The notes: generated by a model not told the origin, from the sequence alone. Counted from the first letter of the stretch, positions 8,453 to 17,522 are shown. The stretch: 64,000 nucleotides of DNA from Polynucleobacter sp. MWH-UH24A (GCF_018687475.1 NZ_CP061292.1:1364001-1428000), one strand, 5' to 3'. A program made the numbers and translations.

Positions 8453-9181
8453 GTGAGTCCTGCCGAGCAGCAAACGCGAATTGATTTAGCGGCCTGCTAC
8501 CGCTTATGTGCGTTTGAAGCTTGGGATGATCTCATTTATACGCATATCTCAGCGACCGTTCCGGGGGAACCCAATCATTACCTCATCAATCCTTTTGGCT
8601 ATCAGTTTAATGAAATCACCGCATCCAATTTAGTGAAGGTCAATACCAAGGGTGAAATTGTGGATTCCAACTCACCCTACCGCGTCAATCCCACCGGCTT
8701 TGCGATTCATGGGGCAGTGCATCGCGCCCGCCCTGATGCGAACTGCGTCATGCATCTGCATAACACTGCTGGGATTGCGGTATCCGCTCAAGAAAATGGA
8801 TTATTGCCGCTCTCGCAACATGCCATGCGCTTTATGGGGCATTTGGCGTATCACGATTATGAAGGTGTTGCATTGACCGAGTCCGAAGGAAAGCGTTTGA
8901 CCGAATCCCTTGGTAAGCACCCTGCCATGCTTTTACGCAATCACGGCACACTCACTGTGGGTCGTACCATCGGTGAAGCGTATGTGGTCATGGCCACTTT
9001 GATTAAAGCCTGCGAAATCCAAATTGCGGCGCTCTCAAGCGATCAACTGCATCTACCCAAGCAGAGTGTGATCCAGAAAGCAGCAGATGAATTGCATGAT
9101 CAAGGCGCTGAAGAAGGATTGTTGGAGTGGCCAGCTCTACTGCGTATGCTAGACCGCTTTGATGAGAGCTATAAAGATTAA
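8453..9181 (+). CDS. Class II aldolase/adducin-family protein
   Basis: Zn-dependent class II aldolase fold (L-fuculose-phosphate aldolase/adducin head). Metal-ligand histidines are visible in MHLHN (about 101-105) and in the later RNHGTLTVG; a catalytic acidic residue cannot be assigned by eye. Substrate unknown. GTG start chosen because GGAG lies seven bases upstream and no ATG fits; it begins two bases after the psiE-like stop. Members of this family without sugar-phosphate context are common in Burkholderiales, and here the gene is next to a tautomerase, so a small carbohydrate or keto-acid pathway is possible but not shown. Confidence 0.85.
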   Translation: MSPAEQQTRIDLAACYRLCAFEAWDDLIYTHISATVPGEPNHYLINPFGYQFNEITASNLVKVNTKGEIVDSNSPYRVNPTGFAIHGAVHRARPDANCVMHLHNTAGIAVSAQENGLLPLSQHAMRFMGHLAYHDYEGVALTESEGKRLTESLGKHPAMLLRNHGTLTVGRTIGEAYVVMATLIKACEIQIAALSSDQLHLPKQSVIQKAADELHDQGAEEGLLEWPALLRMLDRFDESYKD

Positions 9182-9209
9182 CGACTTAATAACCAATCAA
9201 GGAGCATCG

Positions 9210-9398
9210 ATGCCAACATTCAATGTACAACTGTTTGAGGGACGAACCGTTGAACAAAAACGGAAATTTGTTGCCGAGGTAACCCGGGTCACCTGTGAGA
9301 CCTTAGGATGCAGCCCCGGATCGGTCGACATCATCATCACCGATGTCAAGAAGGAAGACTGGGCTACCGGCGGGAAGTTATGGTGTGATGCGGATTAG
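9210..9398 (+). CDS. 4-oxalocrotonate tautomerase-family protein
   Basis: 62-residue protein beginning Met-Pro-Thr, so the mature N-terminus would be the catalytic Pro1 of the tautomerase superfamily; DWATGGKLW resembles the C-terminal hairpin of 4-OT-like enzymes. The start at 9210 is fixed by AAGGAG six bases upstream and by the need for Pro1; an upstream in-frame start is unlikely. Substrate unknown. Probably co-transcribed with the preceding aldolase. Its stop overlaps, on the other strand, the end of an antitoxin remnant. Confidence 0.85.
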   Translation: MPTFNVQLFEGRTVEQKRKFVAEVTRVTCETLGCSPGSVDIIITDVKKEDWATGGKLWCDAD

Positions 9399-9505
9399 GG
9401 ATGAACTGCAATACGTAAACCAAGCGCTTGTACAACTCGATATACCGTATCGAATCGTGGCTTAGAGCGAGGACGAAGAGTTTTAATTACTTTTAGAACT
9501 TTTAC
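9395..9505 (-). pseudogene. C-terminal remnant of an HTH antitoxin (COG3636-like addiction antidote)
   Basis: Reading leftward there are 36 codons with no start, ending in PRFDTVYRVV then QALGLRIAVHP and a stop. This matches by eye the conserved tail of HTH antidotes of HigA/COG3636 type. The N-terminal helix-turn-helix and any toxin partner are absent. It is directly in frame after the stop of the AerR-like gene. Interpreted as a scar of a deleted toxin-antitoxin locus. Short length limits certainty. Confidence 0.55.
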
Positions 9506-10483
9506 CTAGTGGTGTTGATTTTTGTCTAGGAAGAACTCCGCTTGCGCAAGCGCTTCTTCCGCATCGAGTCCTACAATGTCGGCTGCAATCCCTTCTCTTA
9601 GTTCAGGGCGGGCGATGAATATTGGACCGCCAGCCATTACACCAATCTTTGGATTTAATGATTCTTCTTTCAGCAATTGAATGAATCGTTTAAGTGCAGG
9701 TATCTGATCTTCGGTGCTTACCGATAAACCAACCAGGTCAAAGAATTGGGTTTTGATCGCCACAATAATTTCACCTTCACTCGCAGCTAATTCGCCCCAC
9801 ACCTTCCAGCCGCCTCGCCTGAAAAACTCAGAAACAATAAATAATCCAAGCGTGTGCTGCGATCCGGGTAACGGAACCAGCATTGCATGCGGCGCCTTCT
9901 CATCGGTTCTAGCAAATTCCTGAAACAGTGGGCTGAAGTCATAAATTAATTGTTTGATGCGCCACATTGCGGTTGTGACTTGTGTAAATGTAGCGCGATC
10001 CTCTTCCCACATCACGCCTAAACGTCTTGCGACTGGTGCGAGTAAGCGAAGATAGATTTCATCAAGTGGCACGCCCTGCTCGTAGAGATCCTGCACGAAC
10101 TTAGCTGCTTTACTAGCATCATCACGCAATACCATTTGTGTTAGCTCATGAACGCGGCTCTCGTCATTGAGCCGAATGCTCATCACCGGGGAACGATTGG
10201 CTTCTGGCGAGTGCGAGTGGCTAACGAGTAGGCGTGGAATGACATTGGTCTCAATCGTTTGCATGAGCCAATCCAAATGCTCATCGGGACCTGCATTGAT
10301 ACGCAGTGGTCGGTTGCCAATATCACTGGCGATTTTAGAAATGCGCAAGGAGTTCTCGTCGTGATCCTCTTGGACACAACTCTCCCACTCGGAACCCTTA
10401 GGTCTCTTTCTTTGATTGCCCTCATCGCCTGAAAATAACTTTTCTTTGATGAGACTGGCATAACGCCATAAAGCCATGCACAC
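9506..10483 (-). CDS. AerR/PpaA-type cobalamin-binding antirepressor
   Basis: 325-residue cytoplasmic regulator with a B12-binding helical cap (about 105-190; VARRLGVMWEEDR) and a Rossmann-like B12 domain (about 198-318). SQHTLG with His210 corresponds to the cobalt-ligating His of AerR; GGP and GLDAEEAL follow. In purple bacteria AerR/PpaA binds B12 in light and antagonises the PpsR/CrtJ repressor. Its position divergent from bchH, whose promoter holds a PpsR-like box, supports that role. The first 60 residues are polar and poorly conserved in appearance; a second ATG lies two codons in. No PpsR gene is in the window. Confidence 0.85.
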   Translation of the reverse strand: MCMALWRYASLIKEKLFSGDEGNQRKRPKGSEWESCVQEDHDENSLRISKIASDIGNRPLRINAGPDEHLDWLMQTIETNVIPRLLVSHSHSPEANRSPVMSIRLNDESRVHELTQMVLRDDASKAAKFVQDLYEQGVPLDEIYLRLLAPVARRLGVMWEEDRATFTQVTTAMWRIKQLIYDFSPLFQEFARTDEKAPHAMLVPLPGSQHTLGLFIVSEFFRRGGWKVWGELAASEGEIIVAIKTQFFDLVGLSVSTEDQIPALKRFIQLLKEESLNPKIGVMAGGPIFIARPELREGIAADIVGLDAEEALAQAEFFLDKNQHH

Positions 10484-10650
10484 TCCGATTTTCTTCTGTG
10501 GCGCTTCAGGCTTGCCCTGCTGTACTAAAAATCAGGCCTACTTTTGCGTCGATTGGTTGTGTGTCATTTATAGATCGTTCAGCCATTTATCTCCATGAAT
10601 GATTACTTTTAAGGGTTAACCCTAGTTTTAATCACTAATACAGGTATAAG

Positions 10651-10668
10651 TGTCAATAAAAGTTGACA
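10651..10668. promoter_or_regulatory. PpsR/CrtJ-type operator upstream of bchH
   Basis: TGT-N12-ACA palindrome with extended TGTCAA/TTGACA arms. The right arm is the -35 hexamer of the bchH promoter. It also lies between bchH and the divergent AerR-like gene, though about 170 bases from the latter. Confidence 0.75.
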
Positions 10669-10691
10669 CATTTAGCACAATTCAATATAAA
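10663..10691 (+). promoter_or_regulatory. Sigma-70 promoter of bchH
   Basis: TTGACA (10663-10668), 17-base spacer, TATAAA (10686-10691): near-consensus. The -35 is the right half of the PpsR-like palindrome, which implies repression by occlusion. Transcription would start near 10698, giving a leader of about 23 bases before the ATG at 10721. Confidence 0.75.
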
Positions 10692-10720
10692 AAGAGGAGT
10701 CCCACCCGAGTTAGGCAGCT

Positions 10721-13700
10721 ATGGCCGTTCAATCCAAGTCCAAGAAGGAAGCCGTTCCCATTCGTTTGGTATTGGTGACCATGGACACGCACTTAAATAG
10801 TGCGGCAAGACGCGCCCAATTTCAGTTGCAACGGGTCATCCCTGGTTTGTCATTGCAAATCCATGCCGCGAGTGAATTTACTGGCAATCCAGAACTCATT
10901 GAGAAGGCGGTGCAGGATATTGCCCGGGGCGACATTGTGCTGGCGACGATGTTGTTTATGGAGGACCATTACCTTCCAGTGTTTGAAGCCTTAAAAGCCA
11001 AGCGTGATCATTGCGATGCGATGGTGTGCGCAATGTCAGCCGGTGACGTGGTTAAGCTCACCAAAATTGGTAAGCTCGATATGAGTAAGCCAGCCAGCGG
11101 GCCAATGGCGATCCTCAAAAAACTGCGCCCCAAACCCAAGACCGAGGGTGAGAAACAAACCAGTTCGGGCGCAAAACAAATGAAAGTGTTGCGACTCATT
11201 CCACAAATCTTGCGATGGATTCCGGGAACAGCGCAGGATGTGCGGGTGTACTTCTTAACTTTGCAATATTGGTTAGGCGGTTCCGAAGAAAATTTATTTA
11301 ATCTATTTAGCTATCTCATTAATCGTTATGCAGCGGGTCCGCGCGAAGCCTTACAGGGTTTAGCGAAACCAACCGAGCCAGTGGAGTATCCCGATCTCGG
11401 TGTCTACCACCCGCGCATGAAAAATCGCTTGAGTGAAAAGCTCTCGGATCTACCAAAGGTAATTCCGGATAGTAAGCGCCGGGGTCGCGTTGGTCTCTTA
11501 TTGTTGCGCTCCTACTTGGTCTCAGGCAATAGCGGTCACTATGATCCCGTCATTGCCGCACTCGAGGCCCATGGTTTACAAGTGGTGCCAGCCTTTGCAG
11601 CAGGACTTGATGCGCGACCCGCAATTGATACTTACTTCATTAAAAATAATGAGGTTACCGTTGATGCAGTGATTTCGCTGACCGGCTTCTCATTGGTTGG
11701 CGGCCCTGCATATAACGATGCCAAAGCAGCTGAAGAGGTACTCGCCAAGCTCGATGTACCTTATATTGCTGCACACCCAGTTGAGTTTCAGACACTGACG
11801 CAGTGGGGTGGTTCCGATCGTGGTTTGATGCCAGTCGAAAGTACCATCATGGTAGCAATCCCTGAACTCGATGGTGCGACCCAACCCATGGTGTATGGCG
11901 GTCGGCCTGGAGCTGCAGGTACGACGTGCACGGGTTGCCATCAACGGTGCACCTTTACCGAAGACCACAACCCGCAAGACATGTTCACGTGCGTCGAGCG
12001 CACTGCAATGCTGGCTTCGCGTACCGCTAAGTTGGTGGATCTACGGAACTCCGATAAAGCCAATCGCAAAGTGGGTCTGGTGATTTTTAATTTCCCACCC
12101 AATGCCGGCCACACCGGCACTGCCGCCTACCTTAACGTCTTTGAATCATTGCACCAAACCATGTTAGGACTCAAGGCCGATGGTTACACTCTGACCGTAC
12201 CAGACACTCCTGAGACCTTACGTAAAGAAATTATTGAAGGCAATGCCCAACAATATGGAGCGGAAGCCAATGTGCACACCATCATTAGTGCTGACGAACA
12301 TGTAAAGCGTGAGCGTTGGTTAAGTGAGATCGAAGCGCAATGGGGCCCAGCTCCAGGAAAGCAATGGAGCAATGGCTCGGATATTTTTATTTTGGGCAAG
12401 CAATACGGCAACGTCTTGGTGACCGTGCAACCCGGATTTGGATTTGAGGGCGATCCGATGCGCCTCCTCTTTGAAAAAGGCTTTGCTCCTACACACGCGT
12501 TCTCAGCGTTTTATCGCTACTTGCGTGAAGATTTTGCCGCCAATGCGGTGTTGCATTTTGGTACCCACGGCGCCCTTGAGTTTATGCCCGGTAAGCAAGC
12601 AGGCATGAGCGGCTCATGCTGGCCTGATCGCTTAATTAGCGATCTACCCAACTTTTATCTCTATGCATCCAATAATCCTTCAGAAGGTGCGCTTGCCAAA
12701 CGGCGCGCGGGTGCAACGCTGATCAGTTACCTTACGCCACCCGTCACGCAAGCGGGGATTTATGCGGGACTGGCCGATCTTAAAACCTCGATTGAGCGCT
12801 GGCGTGGTCTCTCGCCCGAGCAACGTGGCGAAGAGGAAGATCATGATTTAGCGGCCCTGATTCAAGCGCAAGCCGCACAGATGGATTTATGTAAGGCAGA
12901 ACCCTTGTGGGATGTGCACGATGCAGACGATATTCAACAGCGCGTTACCAAACTGTATGAGCAGATTTTAGAATTAGAGTACACCTTAATTCCGCATGGG
13001 ATGCATGTCGTTGGCTCTACTCCCAGTGAGTCCGAGCGAGTGGATTTACTCAGTGCAATGGCGATTGGTTCCTTTAGTCAAACCTTACCCAATTCAGCCA
13101 TTACGCAATTGGTGCAAGGTAAATCGATCCAAACAATCGTTAATAAAAATGTGGATTTGCAAGAATTTGCTCGAGAAGAAGCGATTGCGATTTTGGAGAA
13201 ACTTCAACACTGGGATCAGCAAATTCAGGAAGAAACGGAGATCCCCAGTATTTTGAAGGCGCTTGATGGTCGCTTTATTCGCCCTGCACCCGGTGGCGAT
13301 GTCATGCGTAACCCGGAGGTCTTGCCCTCTGGTCGCAATCTGCATGGTTTTGATCCCTTCCGAATTCCGAGTGCGTTTGCAGTAAAGGATGGGGCTAAGC
13401 AAGCACAGAAGATTTTGCAGCGGCACATCGACGATGCCAAAGCCCTTCCCGAGTCGATTGCTCTCGTTTTATGGGGGAGCGATAACCTCAAATCCGAAGG
13501 TGGGCAAATTGGTCAAGCGCTTGCGCTTTTAGGCGCACTACCGCGCTTTGATGGCTACGGACGACTTGCGGGCGCCACTCTGATACCACTTGCAGAACTC
13601 GGGCGCCCACGCATTGATGTAGTAATCACGCTTTCCGGGATCTTTCGTGATTTGATGCCCCTGCAAATTAAACTTCTTGCTGAAGCGGCGTACCTTGCTG

Positions 13701-14539
13701 CTGCTGCCGATGAGCCCGTCGAGCAAAACTTTGTTCGCAAACATGCGCTCGCTTATATAAATGAGCATGGTTGTGATCTCGAGACGGCGGCATTGCGAGT
13801 CTATGGCAATGCCGATGGCACCTACGGTGCTAACGTCAATCATTTGGTCGAGCACAGCGTTTGGGATGAGGACGATGAACTTGCGGAGACCTATATGCGC
13901 CGTAAGGGTTTTGCGTATGGCAAATCGGGTAAACCGGTTTGCAATAACGCGCTCTTAAAAAGTGTCCTTGCCGACGTCAGTATGAGTTATCAGAACTTAG
14001 AGTCGATGGAACTTGGGGTGACTACCATCGATAACTACTTTGATACCTTAGGCGGTATTACCAAGGCTGTGAAACGTGCCAAGGGTGGTGAAGAAATTCC
14101 GGTGTACATCGGCGATCAAACTCAAGGCGAAGGTGTGGTGCGCACTCTCTCAGAACAAGTGTCACTCGAGACTCGGACGCGCATGCTCAATCCCAAGTGG
14201 TTTGAGGGAATGTTAAAACACGGTTACGAGGGTGTAAGACAGATTGAGGTTCATATCACCAACACCATGGGCTGGTCAGCAACAACCGGGCAAGTGCAGC
14301 CCTGGGTCTATAAACAACTCACGCAGACCTTTATTTTGGATCCAAAGATGCGAGAGCGCTTAGCACAATTGAATCCCACCGCTTCTGCACGTATGGCGAA
14401 CCGTCTCATGGAAGCCTCAAATCGGAACTATTGGCAACCCGATGATGAAATGCGCGCCGCCATGAAACAAGCCAGTGAAGAACTTGAAGATCGTCTCGAG
14501 GGAGTCTTTGAAAACCCTGCCATGCAGCGCGCTGGTTAG
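10721..14539 (+). CDS. bchH: Magnesium chelatase subunit H
   Basis: Large porphyrin-binding subunit of Mg-chelatase (1272 residues), which receives Mg2+ and protoporphyrin IX and is driven by the BchI-BchD motor. Full-length BchH/CobN family pattern: GNSGHYDP region, GTTCTGCHQRC cysteine stretch, GTHGALEFMPGK, and the conserved C-terminal YANADGTYG-like and ITNTMGWSATTG segments. An in-frame stop nine bases upstream fixes the start at 10721. The Shine-Dalgarno is weak; AGAGGAG lies too far upstream (21 bases). Regulated by the overlapping PpsR box and probably by the adjacent AerR-like protein. CobN is excluded by context. Confidence 0.97.
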   Translation: MAVQSKSKKEAVPIRLVLVTMDTHLNSAARRAQFQLQRVIPGLSLQIHAASEFTGNPELIEKAVQDIARGDIVLATMLFMEDHYLPVFEALKAKRDHCDAMVCAMSAGDVVKLTKIGKLDMSKPASGPMAILKKLRPKPKTEGEKQTSSGAKQMKVLRLIPQILRWIPGTAQDVRVYFLTLQYWLGGSEENLFNLFSYLINRYAAGPREALQGLAKPTEPVEYPDLGVYHPRMKNRLSEKLSDLPKVIPDSKRRGRVGLLLLRSYLVSGNSGHYDPVIAALEAHGLQVVPAFAAGLDARPAIDTYFIKNNEVTVDAVISLTGFSLVGGPAYNDAKAAEEVLAKLDVPYIAAHPVEFQTLTQWGGSDRGLMPVESTIMVAIPELDGATQPMVYGGRPGAAGTTCTGCHQRCTFTEDHNPQDMFTCVERTAMLASRTAKLVDLRNSDKANRKVGLVIFNFPPNAGHTGTAAYLNVFESLHQTMLGLKADGYTLTVPDTPETLRKEIIEGNAQQYGAEANVHTIISADEHVKRERWLSEIEAQWGPAPGKQWSNGSDIFILGKQYGNVLVTVQPGFGFEGDPMRLLFEKGFAPTHAFSAFYRYLREDFAANAVLHFGTHGALEFMPGKQAGMSGSCWPDRLISDLPNFYLYASNNPSEGALAKRRAGATLISYLTPPVTQAGIYAGLADLKTSIERWRGLSPEQRGEEEDHDLAALIQAQAAQMDLCKAEPLWDVHDADDIQQRVTKLYEQILELEYTLIPHGMHVVGSTPSESERVDLLSAMAIGSFSQTLPNSAITQLVQGKSIQTIVNKNVDLQEFAREEAIAILEKLQHWDQQIQEETEIPSILKALDGRFIRPAPGGDVMRNPEVLPSGRNLHGFDPFRIPSAFAVKDGAKQAQKILQRHIDDAKALPESIALVLWGSDNLKSEGGQIGQALALLGALPRFDGYGRLAGATLIPLAELGRPRIDVVITLSGIFRDLMPLQIKLLAEAAYLAAAADEPVEQNFVRKHALAYINEHGCDLETAALRVYGNADGTYGANVNHLVEHSVWDEDDELAETYMRRKGFAYGKSGKPVCNNALLKSVLADVSMSYQNLESMELGVTTIDNYFDTLGGITKAVKRAKGGEEIPVYIGDQTQGEGVVRTLSEQVSLETRTRMLNPKWFEGMLKHGYEGVRQIEVHITNTMGWSATTGQVQPWVYKQLTQTFILDPKMRERLAQLNPTASARMANRLMEASNRNYWQPDDEMRAAMKQASEELEDRLEGVFENPAMQRAG

Positions 14540-14685
14540 GTAAATCCCAAAAATATTGCTAGTGCACGATTAATTGCTAGCATTTCTTCATCAGAAGCAC
14601 GCCCAATTTCTCCGCCAATCTTATCAACTGGAATGGTCTGAATTTTATCGATCATCACCTCTGAACGTTTCTCTAAACCATTCAT
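14536..14685 (-). pseudogene. C-terminal remnant of a MazF/PemK-family toxin
   Basis: A 49-codon frame begins at an ATG and reads RSEVMIDKIQTIP, then KIGGEIGRASDEEM and a hydrophobic end (AIFLGFT). This is the second half of MazF/PemK mRNA interferases (usually about 110 residues). The N-terminal beta-barrel half with the catalytic arginine is absent, and no MazE partner is present. Its last four bases overlap the bchH stop on the opposite strand. Read as a decayed toxin-antitoxin locus; expression of a fragment is not excluded. Confidence 0.7.
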
Positions 14686-14698
14686 TCAGGTAATCATA

Positions 14699-15541
14699 TT
14701 AAATAATATGCAATGGGGTCTTTTTAAGTGGGGGAGGGAAAGCCCGATCAAGCTCCTCCAAAATGCGAGCATCCAAAAGGATTTCACTCGCTTCTAAGTT
14801 TTCCTCCAAACGATCTGCATGGATCGTCTTCGGAATAGCGACGGCAATAGGTTGACGCAAGACCCAAGCGAGCGCAACTTGCGCTGGCGTCAAACCAGCC
14901 TGTTTGGCAAGCGCGACAAGCTGGGAGTTGCGCATCAAGCTCCCAGCACCCAAAGGCGAATAGGCCATCAATGCCATACCCTTTTCCTTCATGAGTGGGA
15001 GTAAATCGTACTCAATCCCGCGCGCATTAAGAGCGTAATAGACCTGATTACATATGGTTGCATAGGGACTACCCACATTCCTCTCAGCAGCGAGCCAAGC
15101 GTTTACATCCGAAGCGTCAAAATTACTAATGCCATAACTACGAATCAGTCCTCGCTCTTGAAGCATGATCATTCCCTCTAGGGTAGATTCATAAGAATGA
15201 GAGCCTTGCCAATGCAAGAGGTAGCAATCGAGATAGTCACAGCCCATCCGTTTGATTGAGCGCTCGCAAGCAGCGATCGTGCCTTTGGTACTAGCATTGC
15301 TGGGCAAGACCTTGCTCACAATTTGTAAATGGTCACGCGCACTTTTACCCGCATGTTTTAGCGCCTTACCAATGAGCGTTTCAGCCTGGCCGGATCCATA
15401 CATCTCGGCGGTATCAATCAGCCGATAGCCCATGGCGATGGCTGATGCAATTGCAGTAAGCTCCTCGACTTCAGAGCGCATACTCTCACCCATTTGCCAG
15501 GTTCCTAGGCCAAGACGTGATTGAAAAGAGAGAGTCGTCAT
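14699..15541 (-). CDS. Aldo/keto reductase
   Basis: NADPH-dependent oxidoreductase with the (beta/alpha)8 fold, 280 residues. Catalytic tetrad signs: Asp and Tyr in DTAEMYGSG, Lys in SKVLPSN, His in YLLHWQGS; NADP-binding motif IPKT near the C-terminus. Resembles the DkgA/YtbE-like 2,5-diketo-gluconate reductase group; substrate unknown. Start placed at 15541, where AAGGGATGG precedes the ATG; an upstream in-frame start at 15586 would run into the uup gene and lacks such a site. Probably transcribed with uup. Confidence 0.85.
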   Translation of the reverse strand: MTTLSFQSRLGLGTWQMGESMRSEVEELTAIASAIAMGYRLIDTAEMYGSGQAETLIGKALKHAGKSARDHLQIVSKVLPSNASTKGTIAACERSIKRMGCDYLDCYLLHWQGSHSYESTLEGMIMLQERGLIRSYGISNFDASDVNAWLAAERNVGSPYATICNQVYYALNARGIEYDLLPLMKEKGMALMAYSPLGAGSLMRNSQLVALAKQAGLTPAQVALAWVLRQPIAVAIPKTIHADRLEENLEASEILLDARILEELDRAFPPPLKKTPLHII

Positions 15542-15552
15542 TAATCCATCCC

Positions 15553-17451
15553 TTATGAATCTGAACGCTGCAATAAAAACTCCCAACGACTCATTGATAG
15601 CTCAAGTTGATTCGTCGTCACGATTAATTTTTCTTTTAGGGAAATCATCAATTGCGGATCGTTTTTATAAATTTCTGGATCAGATAGTCGCTGATGAATC
15701 AATAGTTGTTCTTGTTCTAATTCATCAATTTTTACTGGTAATTGCTCAAGTTCAATTTTTTCTTTACTACTCAGTTTTGATTTGGTTGCACTACGATTAG
15801 AAACGGGCTTCACAGGGGCTTTGACCTCAGCCGGTTTTGGATCATGATCAGAAATGATGACAGCCGATCGTTGTTTCTGTACTTTGTAATCCTCATAACC
15901 ACCCTCGTACTCACGCCACAATCCATCGCCTTCATAGGCAATCATGCTAGTGACTACATTATCTAAGAAAGTGCGGTCGTGACTCACCAGAAAAACAGTG
16001 CCCTGATAGTCTTGTAAGAGTTGCTCAAGAAGATCTAAGGTATCAATATCCAGATCATTGGTGGGCTCATCAAGCACAAGAACATTTGCGGGTCGTGCAA
16101 AGAGTCTAGCGAGTAACAAGCGATTGCGTTCACCCCCTGAGAGGGTCAGCACTGGTGAGTTGGTGCGCTCGGGTGCAAACAGAAAATCCCCCAAATAACT
16201 CTTGACGTGCTTACGTTGATTACCAATTTCTACCCACTCGCTACCAGGACTGATAAAGTCCTCGAGAGTGGCCTCTAAATTTAAACTCTCACGCATTTGA
16301 TCAAAGTATGCGACCTCGATGCGAGTTCCGAGTTTGACAATCCCACTATCGGGTGCAAGCTCGCCCAGAATTAATTTCAGCAGTGTGGTTTTACCAACCC
16401 CGTTGGGGCCCAAAATACCAACCTTATCGCCACGCAAGATCGTTGCCGTGAAATTTTTCACAATCGGCTTTTGGTAAGACTTAGAGATATTGTCCAAGTC
16501 AGCAACGATCTTACCGCTTCGCTCACCGGCAGCAATCGAGAGCTTTACTTGGCCCATGGCATTGCGTCGCTCAGCGCGCATGGCACGGAGCTTTTCTAGA
16601 CGCGCCACACGTCCAACACTGCGGGTTCGTCGGGCTTCAACACCCTTGCGCACCCATACTTCCTCTTGGGCCAGCAACTTATCGGCTCGGGCATTTGCTA
16701 AGGCTTCGGCATTGAGCTCTTCCTCTTTCACAAACTCGTAGCGGCTGTAATTTCCAGGATAACTGCGCAATAGCCCGCGATCGAGCTCCATAATTCGTGT
16801 AGCGACTTGATCTAGAAAGCTACGGTCATGGGTTATGAAAACAATCGATCCCAAATACTCATTGAGAAGACCTTCTAACCAAGTAATCGAATCCAAGTCC
16901 AAGTGATTGGTTGGCTCATCGAGCAATAGCACATCAGGTTGAGTGACGAGAGCTTGCGCGAGCGCTACTCGTTTTTTGGTTCCGCCCGAAAGCGTTCCGA
17001 TGATTTGATCGCTGTGTAAATGCAAGCGATTTAGGATTTCGGATACGCGCTGTTCCCAGTTCCAACCGTGACTCGCATCGAGTTGCGATTGCAATTGATC
17101 CAAACGCTCCTGATTGGCCTCATTCCAGTCTGCTTGCGCGAGCGTCTCGTATTCCGTTCGGAGGTACTTGATATTTGCTATCCCCTCAGAGGCTGCTTCA
17201 AAAATGGTATTTTTTGAATCCAAGATTGGTTCTTGAGCGACATATGCAATGCGTAGTCCTTGTTGGATCTGCAAAAGACCATCATCGAGTTTTTCAATTC
17301 CTGCCAAGATTTTAAGGAGCGATGATTTCCCAGTGCCATTTCGACCGATGAGACCGACACGCTCACCGTCCTCGAGGGCAAGGTTGGTTTGATCTAATAA
17401 TGAGTGATGACCAAACGCGAGTTTGGCATTGGTGAGTGCAATAAGCGCCAT
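15553..17451 (-). CDS. uup: ABC-F family ATPase Uup
   Basis: Soluble twin-ABC protein of 632 residues that acts on the ribosome and on nucleic-acid structures rather than in transport. Two ATPase domains: Walker A GRNGTGKSS (about 36-44) with LSGGTKKR, and GPNGVGKTT with LSGGERNR; the inter-domain ABC-F linker is rich in Arg/Glu; a C-terminal coiled coil (about 540-625) is typical of Uup. Start ATG at 17451 shares a 68-base divergent gap with prfC. Ettl/YheS-type paralogues lack this C-terminal domain. Confidence 0.9.
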   Translation of the reverse strand: MALIALTNAKLAFGHHSLLDQTNLALEDGERVGLIGRNGTGKSSLLKILAGIEKLDDGLLQIQQGLRIAYVAQEPILDSKNTIFEAASEGIANIKYLRTEYETLAQADWNEANQERLDQLQSQLDASHGWNWEQRVSEILNRLHLHSDQIIGTLSGGTKKRVALAQALVTQPDVLLLDEPTNHLDLDSITWLEGLLNEYLGSIVFITHDRSFLDQVATRIMELDRGLLRSYPGNYSRYEFVKEEELNAEALANARADKLLAQEEVWVRKGVEARRTRSVGRVARLEKLRAMRAERRNAMGQVKLSIAAGERSGKIVADLDNISKSYQKPIVKNFTATILRGDKVGILGPNGVGKTTLLKLILGELAPDSGIVKLGTRIEVAYFDQMRESLNLEATLEDFISPGSEWVEIGNQRKHVKSYLGDFLFAPERTNSPVLTLSGGERNRLLLARLFARPANVLVLDEPTNDLDIDTLDLLEQLLQDYQGTVFLVSHDRTFLDNVVTSMIAYEGDGLWREYEGGYEDYKVQKQRSAVIISDHDPKPAEVKAPVKPVSNRSATKSKLSSKEKIELEQLPVKIDELEQEQLLIHQRLSDPEIYKNDPQLMISLKEKLIVTTNQLELSMSRWEFLLQRSDS

Positions 17452-17508
17452 AACCCATCATTATCAACGGTTTAATGGGTCTGAGCACCTTATAATGGTG
17501 GTTTTCCT

Positions 17509-17522
17509 GAGGTATATCTATT
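17509..17522 (+). promoter_or_regulatory. Ribosome-binding site and AUU start of prfC
   Basis: GAGG at 17509-17512 sits seven bases before ATT at 17520. An in-frame TGA at 17508-17510 closes the frame upstream, and no ATG, GTG or TTG lies between it and the conserved RF3 P-loop. The ATT is therefore the best start candidate. A TATAAT at 17491-17496 may be the -10 element. Confidence 0.6.
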
